Assembly (NCBI GenBank): GCA_029817715.1
Contig: JARUPY010000404.1
Span: 168,944-232,943, forward strand
Direction: 5' to 3'
Source: Melastoma dodecandrum
Lineage: Eukaryota > Streptophyta > Magnoliopsida > Myrtales > Melastomataceae
DNA length: 64,000 nucleotides
Of the stretch, positions 14,624-26,441 are shown in pieces (within the stretch, counting starts at the first letter, position 1; each line of letters opens with the position of its first letter). Below the pieces are notes generated by a model. It had not been told where the DNA came from. It was given only the letters and a program-made list of their open reading frames with translations, and did no database searches. The position numbers and the translations under genes are program-made.

Positions 14624-15094
14624 GGAGGTAGGCAACGAAGAAGAATTGAATAACAAAGTTTCCTTTTTTTTTGTTTTGTTGTAATATTTTGGGAAAGCCA
14701 TTCCTTATTTCTTTTATTTCGAATAAAGTGGTGTAAATTTTATTAATTTACAAAATTACGAAAATAAAAACCACGATGATAATATTTTTCCACCAAAGTA
14801 GAAGTGTTTTTACATTTTGATAATTTTGATAAAATCCCCTCCCCCGGACACTAAAGAAAGGTGTACACATTCGTAGTAATTATTATTATTATTAAAATCA
14901 GGTTTACAGAGCCTGTGTGATATAAATTCGATGTTTATTAAATATAATAATTATATCTTAACCATCAAGAAAAACCCTCGACTAAAAAGCAGTGCATAGA
15001 ATATGCTTCATTATATTTATTATAAAGAAATTTAAAAAGCAGTGCATAGAAGGCGCAAGTAGTCATAGATATATATATAGGAAGGATTGGGTAA
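14624..15094. other. 3' flank of TNL1, no gene
   Basis: AT-rich sequence, with 14740-15094 matching 29918-30345 downstream of TNL2. The unit B copy has extra and missing bits. No further coding region was seen. Confidence 0.6.
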
Positions 15095-15962
15095 TTTTAC
15101 ATCTCATCTACAAAGCACTTTGGGAGGTGCGTGATTATGTACGCGTGGATACCGCTAGAGGAGTCACACTTGGGGCTCTCGATCTATTGTTCCTGATACG
15201 TTTTGTTTCGCCGAAAATCCCAAGATATGTTTTTCAGGTAAGATTATGTTATTATTTATCTAAAATTTATACGTATTATGAGATTTTGTTATTTTTTGGC
15301 ATAAAAGTTTATAATATATGTTTCCGCGGCGCCCTAAAACTATCACTAGACATACAAACAGTCTCCCTCGCAAGAGCTTATGGATTTCTCAACCCCTGAT
15401 CCCAAGGTCTTCCATCAGAATCACAACAGCTGATGACACTAGCAAAGAAGCGCTTAAATCCTTCCAGGCACTGCAACATGATCTTCCCCACTCATCAAGA
15501 AACTCCATGCCTATAAAAAAAAACACAAAAGAAGAAGAAGAAGAAAAATCCAAAGCCACAAACTTTAGGCATTCGAAACAAATCCAAATACTGAGACACA
15601 ATATCCAAAATACACCAAGAAGTCATTCCACCATACATCTAAACACCAATCCATGCGGTCAACCACATACCATGAACCAAACATTTGTAACCCACGTCAA
15701 CAATTACAATTCTTTATTCAAGCATGACTGCAAGAAAGCAACTTGAATCGGGATTTTCAACACCGACCCAAATCCAAACACGCTCTCAAAACAGATGGAT
15801 TTTTCTGGGTAAGACCGAGGGAATCACGAGGTTCATGCGGGTTCCAAGAAAAATCATACCTTTTCCTTTCAGGGAGCCAATAATGGAGAGGAAGAACAGG
15901 GACGTGGCAATGACAACCCAGCTGAGGAAAAGGACATTGCTTTTAATTTGCCTAAGGATTAA
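15095..15962 (+). pseudogene. Two-exon tail of an unidentified host gene, copy A
   Basis: An open stretch around 15115-15237 reads VRDYVRVDTARGVTLGALD then LLFLIRFVSPKIPRYVFQ and ends at a GTAAG donor; it contains one hydrophobic segment. A second exon after CAG at 15872 reads GANNGEEEQGRGNDNPAEEK then DIAFNLPKD and stops at 15960-15962. Both parts recur in unit B (30378-30500 and 30591-30680). Copy A has about 540 bp of extra sequence between them (about 15263-15806). I do not recognise the family. No start or upstream exons are present, so this is a duplicated 3' end, not a complete gene. Confidence 0.55.
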
Positions 15963-16164
15963 GGTTTGTTTTTGTGGTTCTCTTCCTCAGGTAAGTTGTC
16001 CGATTCGGACAGACATAGCTGTGCTCAGTAGGAGATGGACTTATAGGCGCCGTCATCGAGAACATCAGTTACATGTCGTAGTCAGCTAACAACATCCATA
16101 TTTTTTATGTAATTTTGATTCGGATAAGGTTCAGCTTTACTGGGATAAGATTTCTGAAAGGATG

Positions 16165-16578
16165 TAGTAATCATGATTCATGGAGTGGGGGGCAAGATAA
16201 AATTGTCCAGACAAAGGGATTGATTGATTAAGAGGTACAAGTTGAGAGTACATAGAAGGGCAATAGACTGCAATTTTGGCAAAAATTCTGACCTAGTCAT
16301 GAAGATGAGCCGACCAATCGGTAGGTGCACCCACCTCACCAGGACCATGAGGCAGCCTGACGCCTTGACGGCAAAAACATATGCTCTTGGTCGGCCAACG
16401 TGTAGATGGCAAGGTTTCGTAAATAGACGCTTGAACCGACCAATATCGAACATAACATACAACAGGTATGAGATTTTCTCCGGAATGTAATGTCCATCCT
16501 CAGACGGCTTCTGATTGACTCGAGTCGAGTTAGCAGGGGAAAGATACTATTGAGATCAGTCGCCGAATGAATCATCTT
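16165..16578 (-). pseudogene. NIPP1-like gene 3' end, copy A
   Basis: Matches 30890-31293, the 3' untranslated region and last few codons of the complete NIPP1-like gene. Similarity stops at about 16578, right after the acidic C-terminal codons. About 60 bp later the copia RNase H fragment begins. The body of the gene is missing in this copy. Confidence 0.85.
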
Positions 16579-16632
16579 CTCCGAGCCCGGGATTGAATTT
16601 TAATCTTTAGTTGTAAGGTTACGCGTGATGTC

Positions 16633-17014
16633 ATGATAAATAAGCAAGAAGTTGTAGCGCAATCCTCCGCCGAGGTAGAGTATGTTTTAGCTGCAGCGGC
16701 CAGCAATCAAGCAATTTGGTTGAGAAAAGTTCCTGAGGACATGGGCTGGAAACAAGTGGTTTCTATGGTGATATATGTTGACAACAAGTCTGCTATTGCA
16801 ATAGCTCAAAATCCGGTTCAACATGGCAGGACAAAACATATTTCGGTCAAGTATCATGCGATTCAAGAAGCGGTGAAGAATGGTGAAGTCAAGCTCGAAT
16901 ATTGTCCATCTCGAGATCAAGTCGCGGATATTATGACTAAGTCTTTACCGAAAGATCAGTTCCAGCATCTCAGACAAAAACTTGGAGTGTTTCCTAAACA
17001 ACTCTAAGGAGGAG
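16633..17014 (+). pseudogene. copia RNase H fragment, third copy
   Basis: Starts at about 16640 in KQEVVAQSSAEVEYVLAAA and runs in one open frame to the end of pol (LPKDQFQHLRQKLGVFPKQL), stop at 17005-17007. It is the sister of 5083-5426 but lacks the 25-base deletion, so it shows the ancestral reading. Nothing upstream of RNase H is present. A polypurine tract ends at 17014. Confidence 0.88.
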
Positions 17015-17232
17015 TGTCAGCGGATAAGGTTTTTAGGATTTTATTTGTTAGTTTGAATAAGATTTGATTTAATAAATTTTATAAAAGATTTTAGGAGATC
17101 TATTATTTTCAGTTTAGATTCTCTTTTAGTTTTTGGTTTTTCTTTAGCTATTTAAAAACCTCGTTGAGTTTGATAAGTTTTTCGCCAACCAATAATTTTT
17201 TACAATTTTTTTTCCTCGAATCAAGTTTGACA
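17015..17232 (+). repeat. copia 3' LTR, sister copy
   Basis: 218 bp beginning TGTCAGCGG and ending TTTGACA, close to the LTR at 5427-5642. The same flank follows it, so both LTRs descend from one insertion that was later duplicated. Confidence 0.85.
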
Positions 17233-17560
17233 GTATTCAAGAAACTCACTCTGTGCAACCATTTATAGGTAGTTTTGCATATCAGGGGATGCCGAAGGTG
17301 ATCGACAGACAACAATTGAACATTAAGAAAGAAAAATAATTCAACTGACCACCAAACATTTCATACTTCCCAAAACTAACTCATTTTGGAATATCCGATC
17401 AGAGCAGGGTCATGATGATCTTGCTTCCTACTTGTAGCAGCATAATCCAGACTGGGGCTTAAGAAAAAGTTGTCGGGCCGTAATTTCAGTCCCATTAATT
17501 GAGCTTAGGACATTTTATCTGTCTGTCCGAAATCTCAGAATGTAAGAAGTATGGTATTGG
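17233..17560 (+). repeat. Low-copy repeat R, copy 2
   Basis: Counterpart of 5643-5967. It ends at GGTATTGG and then continues with sequence similar to 21040-21100, whereas copy 1 jumps to a TNL LRR fragment. Confidence 0.8.
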
Positions 17561-19640
17561 GTGGGTTGTTCTTTTATAGCTTTTATTTTTTATTTTCCCA
17601 AATTGGAGATAATCAATAAAAAATTATACCACTTTCATGGCCGACCACTTTCTTAATATTATTTATTAAAACCAACAACCCTCCGTTCCCTATGAATTAA
17701 ACTTTTTTTGCTTGACCAAGACGAAGCATCTTTATGAACTTGGTTTGCTTTGCTAATACACTCTTTCCTTCTTTATTTAATTATAATATTCATTTTCCAA
17801 AGTCAAGGCAAGAGAGAAAAAAATAAGAAGAAAAGAATAAATGATTTCCCTCTCTAATCTTACTTACATCATATAAAATACTCGTAGAATTGGAATTTGC
17901 TTTCGTTATGCTTTCGTTTATAAATGATAAATGAAACCTCGACCCAAATAATTGTCGCATCTTTAATAATAGGTTTGGATTAGTAACATTATTATATATT
18001 TAATTTTTTAGGCAGGGTGATGTTCTCTTATAAATGTGGTAATCACCCCTTGGTAAATGTGCGTCGGGGCGACTGTTATTAGTTAGTGTCTTATAAATAA
18101 GCCAGCCTCGATTTGTAGTGGACACACAACAATCATTCCATAACCCCAAAGGGCTGTTTGATTATTGTCAACCTATCTGTTCGTTTCAAGTGTTGTGCAA
18201 TGACCGTAAGTTTTTCTCTTTACGCTTAGTGAATTCTTGTTCTTTCGTTCATCTGTTTACTTCATTGGTGACCATATTCTATCCAACACTTTGAGTCCTC
18301 GTTCTATCGCGACGTGGTTTGCCACGCGAACAAATATATATCAGCACATCTTGATCCGAGGAGGAATTTGTGGATGTTGAAATAAGGCTAATGTGGAGAC
18401 AAGGTGGTGGGTTGTCATTATCTTTTAATTTAATACTTTGAGAATCCCTAGAAAGCAAAAGACTGGGTACATTCGGATCTTTCCATAATTATTTGCTTTA
18501 AGGTTTTATCCCAAAGCTTTAAACTTCATTGAGTTTGTGTTCATAAACATGCATCATGTATTTAACAAATTTGGGTGAGAAGGGGTGATGTAGACAGGCA
18601 GCAGGCCACCATCATCGTGACATTGATTGGCTTCTAAAAATGATTTTTTTAAGTATATAATTATTTGATAAAGAATTGGTCGACCGAAAGAAGTCGCCTC
18701 GGAAGTTTCCACCAATATCGAATTATTACGATAACTTAGTAATAATGTCATTATGAGAGCGGCTAACGGTGGGTGTACGTAAGACTTACGTAGTTTACTA
18801 ATTATTAGTATGTTATGCCGCTTTGGCGATACAAGGTTTGGTAACGCCCTCACACGGATCGTGGATCAAACCCGAAAGATCACCCCCGCCCTCTGCCTCC
18901 CTCCTCGAAGATGTGGCAACGGAGACCCTGTCCGCCTCTGCGCCACGCGATCCTGACCTTATCCTCCTCATCACCGCCTTCCTTCTCCTATCATGATCTG
19001 CAATCCTAAATCCACCAGAGGAGAGTATAAGAGATGAAGAAGAGGGAGGACGATACGAGCACAAAGGAGATGGAGAGAGGATCAAAGCTCCAACTGTTTG
19101 GGGAAAGGGATGGAGCGGGTGATCCCGGAAATGCAGAGAGGAAGTCTGCAGCTGCCGCTCAGGCTCTGATCTTCTCTCTTTTCCTCTCAGAATTCCCCCG
19201 AGAGATTTTGGTCTGTTCGATGATGTTTTTCTTTCTGTATTTTTTCTTTTTTATTAAACAAAAGGAGGATTAGCTGTGACAGGACAGGACAGGACAGGAC
19301 CCGCCAGAAGGGAATTTTGTAACGTTTTGCTTTCCCCTCGATTCTTTGCTCAGATCACATGGATTAGCTGTGAATTGTCTGTTACTTTATACAGAAAAAT
19401 TTTTCATCTTTTCTAGGAAAAATATAATCTTTTAATCCTTTTGGTTGGAATCAATTCACGTGGCCGACCACTTTCTTAATATGTGTGATGTCTTTTATCG
19501 AGGGGGAAATTTAAATTCGTTAGACAATAAAACGCTTTTGATGGGATCCAGAGAGACGAAAGGAAGAGGAAGTATCGCCACCGAAAGCACTTTCTAGTCT
19601 TTTTATTTTCCTACATTCAATTCAATACGCATAACCTTCT
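17561..19640. other. Gene-less interval with repeat S copy 2
   Basis: About 17706-17900 is a shortened copy of repeat S. At 18000-18340 a stretch ending with CATTGGTGACC resembles the end of a gypsy-type LTR plus primer-binding site, but no internal domains follow. Four copies of ACAGG occur in a row near 19280-19299. No supportable gene was found on either strand. Confidence 0.55.
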
Positions 19641-19682
19641 TCTGTGAGCGGGCGCTCGGAAATAAGCAACTGCAGCTCAATA

Positions 19683-20186
19683 ATGGAGTCTTTACGCAGT
19701 GACCGATATTCCCACACCTCCATCACATCTGAGTACGACGTCTTCCTGAGCTTCCGACCCGATGCTCGTTACGGCATCGTCGACCACCTCTACGAGTTCA
19801 TGACCGGGGCGCCGGTCTCCGTGTTTTCAAGGACGACGAGGAGATCCGTCGCGGTGAAGTAATTGGGGGTGAGCTCAAGCGAGCGATTGATGGCTCCATG
19901 GTTTACGCCGTCATCTTCTCTAGGAACTACGCATCCAGCGCGTGGTGCCTCAGGGAGCTCGACATGATGGTGGATCTCCGCAGAGGCTCGAACGTCGGCA
20001 ATACGATCATACTGCCGATTTTCTACGGGGCAGATCCTGCCGACGTAAAGCTGCGAACAGAGCGGTACCGGGAAGCGCTCGACGCACACAGAGATCGATA
20101 CAGGCAGGACGTAGTGAAGAAATGGGAGGAAGCACTTAAGACGGTCGGCGGGATCAACGGATGGGACTGCAAAGCCATCCAGGGGT
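19683..20186 (+). pseudogene. TIR-only paralogue of TNL1, frameshifted
   Basis: Start ATG at 19683 and the same N-terminal motif (YDVFLSFR) as TNL1. A three-base loss removes the glycine of FRGPDAR. Two extra bases near 19808-19812 shift the frame so translation ends at 19860-19862. The rest of the TIR (SRNYASSAWCLREL, then ILPIFYGADPADVKLRT) lies open in another frame to the same exon end (AIQG followed by the GT donor at 20187). No NB-ARC or LRR exon follows; similarity to TNL1 ends about 65 bp into the intron, at 20250, where repeat R and the foldback element begin. Confidence 0.9.
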
Positions 20187-20256
20187 AACCACCAGAGCCT
20201 TGTTATTTTTCTCACTTTCTCTTTTGAATCATTTCTTTTTTTCTTTGGAAAAAGTT

Positions 20257-20983
20257 GTCGGGCCAGGAGCGGCTAAAGTTCCGTGCGTGGGACGTCCCGT
20301 GCATTGTACTAATTTCGACACTGATTTAGTACATTGTACTAACACAAATTAGTACACTTGTTATTACTAACGATGTACTAACTACAGTGTTAGTACAATA
20401 TACTAATGGTCACTGTTTATGTACTAAAAATCACTGTTACTGTTTCGTACCAATTAGTACACCTGTAATGTACTAAAAATGTACTAAATAAGTTTTGTAC
20501 AATGTACTAACCATTACTATTACAAAACAGTAACCATTAGTACAATGTACTAACTGTACTAGTACAAAAACAATGACCATCAGTACATTGTACTAACACT
20601 GTAGTTAGTATTTCGTTAGTAATTACAAGTGTACTAATGGTCACTGTTTTTGTACTAGTACAGTTAGTACATTGTACTAATGGTTACTGTTTTTGTAATA
20701 GTAATGGTTAGTACAATGTACAAAACTTTTTTAGTACATTTTTAGTACATTACAGGTGTACTAATTGGTACAAAACAGTAACAGTGATTTTTAGTACAAT
20801 GTACAAACTGTACTAGTACAAAAACAGTAACCATTAGTACAATGTACTAACACTGTAGCTAGTACATCGTCAGTAATTACAAGTGTACTAATTTTTGTTA
20901 GTACAATGTACTAAATCAAGGTCGAAATTAGTACAATGCACGGGACGTCCCATGCATGAGACGTTAGTCGCTCCCGTCGGGCC
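20257..20983. mobile_element. 711-bp foldback transposon with 8-bp target duplication
   Basis: The element spans 20265-20975. Its ends are inverted repeats of more than 50 bp (left GGAGCGGCTAAAGTTCCGTG; right is the matching complement with few changes). Identical flanks GTCGGGCC lie at 20257-20264 and 20976-20983. Two loci without the insert, near 5874 and 17473, carry GTCGGGCC once in the same context. The interior is itself built from nested inverted copies of GTACTAA/TTAGTAC-rich sequence and has no coding capacity. An 8-bp duplication fits hAT-type elements, but the end sequence is not a usual hAT terminus, so the superfamily is open. Confidence 0.9.
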
Positions 20984-22424
20984 GTGATTTCATGCCCATT
21001 AATTGAGCTTAGAACATTTTATCTGTCTATCTGTTCGAAATATCAAAATATTACTTGGGGTTGTTCTTTTATAGCTTTTAATTTTATTTTCCCAAATTGC
21101 AAAGTTCGAGTGGACAGAGTGGACATCACAGCTCACGTAACACGACATTGTGGAAATGAGCAGGCGGCCGACAGCATAATCCTTCAAAAGGAAGAATCCG
21201 CAAATCTGGCGGGAGAAATATGGCGGGAATCCTAATAAAATCGGATCGAAACGAAAGGAAATCACGGAAAGCATTGAGGCGCCAATTGAGACGACAGGAA
21301 AAGGTAAAATAAAAAAAGAAGGAAAAAGAAGGAGGTGTTTGACAAATACGTCAAGGCTGGGGTCACTCGGAAGAAACACACTCACGACTCATAAATTCAT
21401 TTAGTGTGTCCACTCCTTGATTGTCGGAACGACCATGTTTGTTGTCCTGAACTTACTCCCCTTCTTCTTCTTCTTCCTTCCTCGTGTGAATGTGAACTGA
21501 AATCATCCTCCTTTACCTTCCCACACCACCACCACACATTTGTTCTTTTTCCCTCTTTTCCTGTTCAGACAGAATCGCCTACATCTAATGTAACAAGCAA
21601 TCACGAAAGAGAAAGGATATGTACAACACTACTCTTTCTACTTTTTCTTTCTCTGTCTGAACTCTTTCCTTTAACTGTTCCACCAAGCGCAGGGTATTCG
21701 AGAAACTCACTCGGTGCAGCCATTTCCAGGCAGTTTTGCGAAGGTGATCGTCAATCAAATCGACTGGACAGACAACAATTGAACATTAGGAAAGAAATAT
21801 GGCGGGAATCCCTTCTTTTTTTTTCCTTGACCAAGACGAAGCATCTTTACGAACTTGGTTTGCTTTGCTAATACACTCTTTCCTTCTTTATTTAATTATA
21901 ATATTCATTTTCCCAAGTCAAGGCAAGAGAGAAAAAAGAAGAAGTAAAGAATAAATGATTTCCCTCTCTTATGTTACTTACATCATATAAAATACTCGAA
22001 GAATTGGAATTTGCTTTCTTTTATGGCATGATAAATTATATTCAATTAAATATAAATTCTTTAAGGAATAAAATAATTACAATATTCCTCCATCCACACT
22101 CTGTCGAACAGATGCAAACAAACCTGCGTTAGGTAGGTGTTTACAGTTTACAAATTATGGCTAATCGCAACGACGGATGTAGGACATCGACTTAGTTGTT
22201 CGCGATAGACATAGACATGGTTTGGCCGCCTTTATTGAACAAGTGGGAAGTAATTTCATACAAACTTATAAACAAACAAAGACTCTGAATGGAGGGGATT
22301 TTAATGCCATCAGTGGTGTGGGCGTCTCTAGATGATGGCATTTTAATCCCTTCAATAACACGCTTTTGATGGTCAAATGATGTGGGCGTGGCTGAACAGG
22401 ATGTCTCGCGCTTGATGGTAGAAG
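20984..22424. other. Gene-less interval with repeats R and S
   Basis: 20984-21100 continues repeat R and its unit A flank. About 21689-21790 resembles the part of R that follows the copia LTR elsewhere, here with no LTR. 21820-22150 is repeat S, copy 3. Open frames at 20984-21235 and 21404-21871 show no known domain. 22150-22424 is unique sequence leading into the minisatellite. Confidence 0.6.
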
Positions 22425-23254
22425 GATGTCGACGGGCGTGCCATTTGGGAAATTTCGGTGAAGGAGTCTGTCTCTCCAAAGCACTGCATATATATATATA
22501 TATCCCATCTGATGTCGACGGGCGTGCCATTTGGGAAATTTCGGTGAACGAGTCTGTCTCTCGAAAGCACTTCATATATATATATATATCCCATCTGATG
22601 TCGACGGGCGTGCCATTTGGGAAATTTCGGTGAACGAGTCTGTCTCTCGAAAGCACTTCATATATATATATATATCCCATCTGATGTCGACGGGCGTGCC
22701 ATTTGGGAAATTTCGGTGAACGAGTCTGTCTCTCGAAAGCACTTCATATATATATATATCCCATCTGATGTCGACGGGCGTGCCATTTGGGAAATTTCGG
22801 TGAACGAGTCTGTCTCTCGAAAGCACTTCATATATATATATCCCATCTGATGTCGACGGGCGTGCCATTTGGGAAATTTCGGTGAACGAGTCTGTCTCTC
22901 GAAAGCACTTCATATATATATATATATATCCCATCTGATGTCGACGGGCGTGCCATTTGGGAAATTTCGGTGAACGAGTCTGTCTCTCGAAAGCACTTCA
23001 TATATATATATATATCCCATCTGATGTCGACGGGCGTGCCATTTGGGAAATTTCGGTGAACGAGTCTGTCTCTCGAAAGCACTTCATATATATATATATA
23101 TCCCATCTGATGTCGACGGGCGTGCCATTTGGGAAATTTCGGTGAACGAGTCTGTCTCTCGAAAGCACTTCATATATATATATATATCCCATCTGATGTC
23201 GACGGGCGTGCCATTTGGGAAATTTCGGTGAACGAGTCTGTCTCTCGAAAGCAC

Positions 23255-23288
<34 letters not shown>

Positions 23289-26210
23289 ATCTGATGTCGA
23301 CGGGCGTGCCATTTGGGAAATTTCGGTGAACGAGTCTGTCTCTCGAAAGCACTTCATATATATATATATATCCCATCTGATGTCGACGGGCGTGCCATTT
23401 GGGAAATTTCGGTGAACGAGTCAGTCTCTCGAAAGCACTTCATATATATATATATATATCCCATCTGATGTCGACGGGCGTGCCATTTGGGAAATTTCGG
23501 TGAACGAGTCTGTCTCTCGAAAGCACTTCATATATATATATCCCATCTGATGTCGACGGGCGTGCCATTTTGGGAAATTTCGGTGAACGAGTCTGTCTCT
23601 CGAAAGCACTTCATATATATATATATATATCCCATCTGATGTCGACGGGCGTGCCATTTGGGAAATTTCGGTGAACGAGTCTGTCTCTCGAAAGCACTTC
23701 ATATATATATATATATATATATCCCATCTGATGTCGACGGGCGTGCCATTTGGCAAATTTCGGTGAACGAGTCTGTCTCTCGAAAGCACTTCATATATAT
23801 ATATATCCCATCTGATGTCGACGGGCGTGCCATTTGGGAAATTTCGGTGAACGAGTCTGTCTCTCGAAAGCACTTCATATATATATATATATCCCATCTG
23901 ATGTCGACGGGCGTGCCATTTGGGAAATTTCGGTGAACGAGTCTGTCTCTCGAAAGCACTTCATATATATATATATATCCCATCTGATGTCGACGGGCGT
24001 GCCATTTGGGAAATTTCGGTGAACGAGTCTGTCTCTCGAAAGCACTTCATATATATATATATATATATCCCATCTGATGTCGACGGGCGTGCCATTTGGG
24101 AAATTTCGGTGAACGAGTCTGTCTCTCGAAAGCACTTCATATATATATATATATCCCATCTGATGTCGACGGGCGTGCCATTTGGGAAATTTCGGTGAAC
24201 GAGTCTGTCTCTCGAAAGCACTTCATATATATATATATCCCATCTGATGTCGACGGGCGTGCCATTTGGGAAATTTCGGTGAACGAGTCTGTCTCTCGAA
24301 AGCACTTCATATATATATATCCCATCTGATGTCGACGGGCGTGCCATTTGGGAAATTTCGGTGAACGAGTCTGTCTCTCGAAAGCACTTCATATATATAT
24401 ATATATCCCATCTGATGTCGACGGGCGTGCCATTTGGGAAATTTCGGTGAACGAGTCTGTCTCTCGAAAGCACTTCATATATATATATATCCCATCTGAT
24501 GTCGACGGGCGTGCCATTTGGGAAATTTCGGTGAACGAGTCTGTCTCTCGAAAGCACTTCATATATATATATATATATCCCATCTGATGTCGACGGGCGT
24601 GCCATTTGGGAAATTTCGGTGAACGAGTCTGTCTCTCGAAAGCACTTCATATATATATATATATCCCACCTGATGTCGACGGGCGTGCCATTTGGGAAAT
24701 TTCGGTGAACGAGTCTGTCTCTCGAAAGCACTTCATATATATATATATCCCATCTGATGTCGACGGGCGTGCCATTTGGGAAATTTCGGTGAACGAGTCT
24801 GTCTCTCGAAAGCACTTCATATATATATATATCCCATCTGATGTCGACGGGCGTGCCATTTGGGAAATTTCGGTGAACGAGTCTGTCTCTCGAAAGCACT
24901 TCATATATATATATATATATCCCATCTGATGTCGACGGGCGTGCCATTTGGGAAATTTCGGTGAACGAGTCTGTCTCTCGAAAGCACTTCATATATATAT
25001 ATATCCCATCTGATGTCGACGTGCGTGCCATTTGGGAAATTTCGGTGAACGAGTCTGTCTCTCGAAAGCACTTCATATATATATATATATATATCCCATC
25101 TGATGTCGACGGGCGTGCCATTTGGGAAATTTCGGTGAACGAGTCTGTCTCTCGAAAGCACTTCATATATATATATATATATCCCATCTGATGTCGACGG
25201 GCGTGCCATTTGGGAAATTTCGGTGAACGAGTCTGTCTCTCGAAAGCACTTCATATATATATATATATATCCCATCTGATGTCGACGGGCGTGCCATTTG
25301 GGAAATTTCGGTGAACGAGTCTGTCTCTCGAAAGCACTTCATATATATATATATATCCCATCTGATGTCGACGGGCGTGCCATTTGGGAAATTTCGGTGA
25401 ACGAGTCTGTCTCTCGAAAGCACTTCATATATATATATATATCCCATCTGATGTCGACGGGCGTGCCATTTGGGAAATTTCGGTGAACGAGTCTGTCTCT
25501 CGAAAGCACTTCATATATATATATATATCCCATCTGATGTCGACGGGAGTGCCATTTGGGAAATTTCGGTGAACGAGTCTGTCTCTCGAAAGCACTTCAT
25601 ATATATATATATCCCATCTGATGTCGACGGGCGTGCCATTTGGGAAATTTCGGTGAACGAGTCTGTCTCTCGAAAGCACTTCATATATATATATCCCATC
25701 TGATGTCGACGGGCGTGCCATTTGGGAAATTTCGGTGAACGAGTCTGTCTCTCGAAAGCACTTCATATATATATATATATATCCCATCTGATGTCGACGG
25801 GCGTGCCATTTGGGAAATTTCGGTGAACGAGTCTGTCTCTCGAAAGCACTTCATATATATATATATATCCCATCTGATGTCGACGGGCGTGCCATTTGGG
25901 AAATTTCGGTGAACGAGTCTGTCTCTCGAAAGCACTTCATATATATATATATATCCCATCTGATGTCGACGGGCGTGCCATTTGGGAAATTTCGGTGAAC
26001 GAGTCTGTCTCTCGAAAGCACTTCATATATATATATATATCCCATCTGATGTCGACGGGCGTGCCATTTGGGAAATTTCGGTGAACGAGTCTGTCTCTCG
26101 AAAGCACTTCATATATATATATATCCCATCTGATGTCGACGGGCGTGCCATTTGGGAAATTTCGGTGAAGGAGTCTGTCTCTCGAAAGCACTGCATATAT
26201 ATATATATAT
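22425..26210. repeat. 44-unit compound minisatellite with internal (AT)n
   Basis: Each unit is a 70-base core (from CCCATCTGATGTCGACGGGC to GAAAGCACTTC) plus an (AT)n run. I located 44 CCCATCT marks from 22504 to 26211; a first, partial unit begins at 22425. The 43 spacings run from 82 to 98 bases and, apart from one 89 caused by an extra T in the core, differ only in steps of two, so n varies from 6 to 14. Only a few point changes interrupt the cores. The first and last units differ from the rest (GAAGG for GAACG, CTGCAT for CTTCAT). The array ends inside the DNA shared with unit A, 231 bp before the TNL2 start codon. Confidence 0.97.
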
Positions 26211-26441
26211 CCCATCTGATTGATATATATCATCAAATCATTTGCCCTCCTCATCATCATCTCCTCATCGTCTCCCTCACGCCCTCACGGTTAAAGGAAA
26301 GGGAAGGTGCAGCGGGTAACACCAACACAGGTAACTTCAAACAGCAAACCTGATTTCTTATCAATCTCGGCTTCTTAATCTTTGACTACCTTAAACTTAT
26401 TTATAAACTTCTGTGGCAAAGTAAGCATAAGCAGCTCAACA
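26211..26441 (+). promoter_or_regulatory. Shared TNL upstream segment with a short CRK scrap
   Basis: 26211-26290 matches 10623-10702. 26291-26325 keeps only the last piece of the CRK membrane-exon scrap (TTAAAGGAAAGGGAAGGTGC). 26328-26441 matches the 115 bp before TNL1. A deletion relative to unit A removed about 200 bp, including most of the CRK scrap. A TATA-like motif lies near 26393-26404. Confidence 0.6.

Noticed and set aside
15263..15806. Extra 540 bp in unit A as a transposon
   Set aside because: No inverted ends or target duplication could be seen; it could equally be a deletion in unit B.
18000..18340. Gypsy-type LTR with CATTGGTGACC primer-binding site
   Set aside because: No second LTR, no internal domains and no clear start; kept only as a remark.
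23961..25187. 408-codon open frame, and many shorter ones, on both strands of the minisatellite
   Set aside because: The frames arise because the repeat unit happens to lack stops in several frames; frame changes follow AT number, codons repeat IYIYIY, and no known protein resembles them.
22425..26210. CRISPR-like array (repeats with spacers)
   Set aside because: There are no unique spacers; the variable part is only (AT)n, and the setting is a plant nuclear genome.
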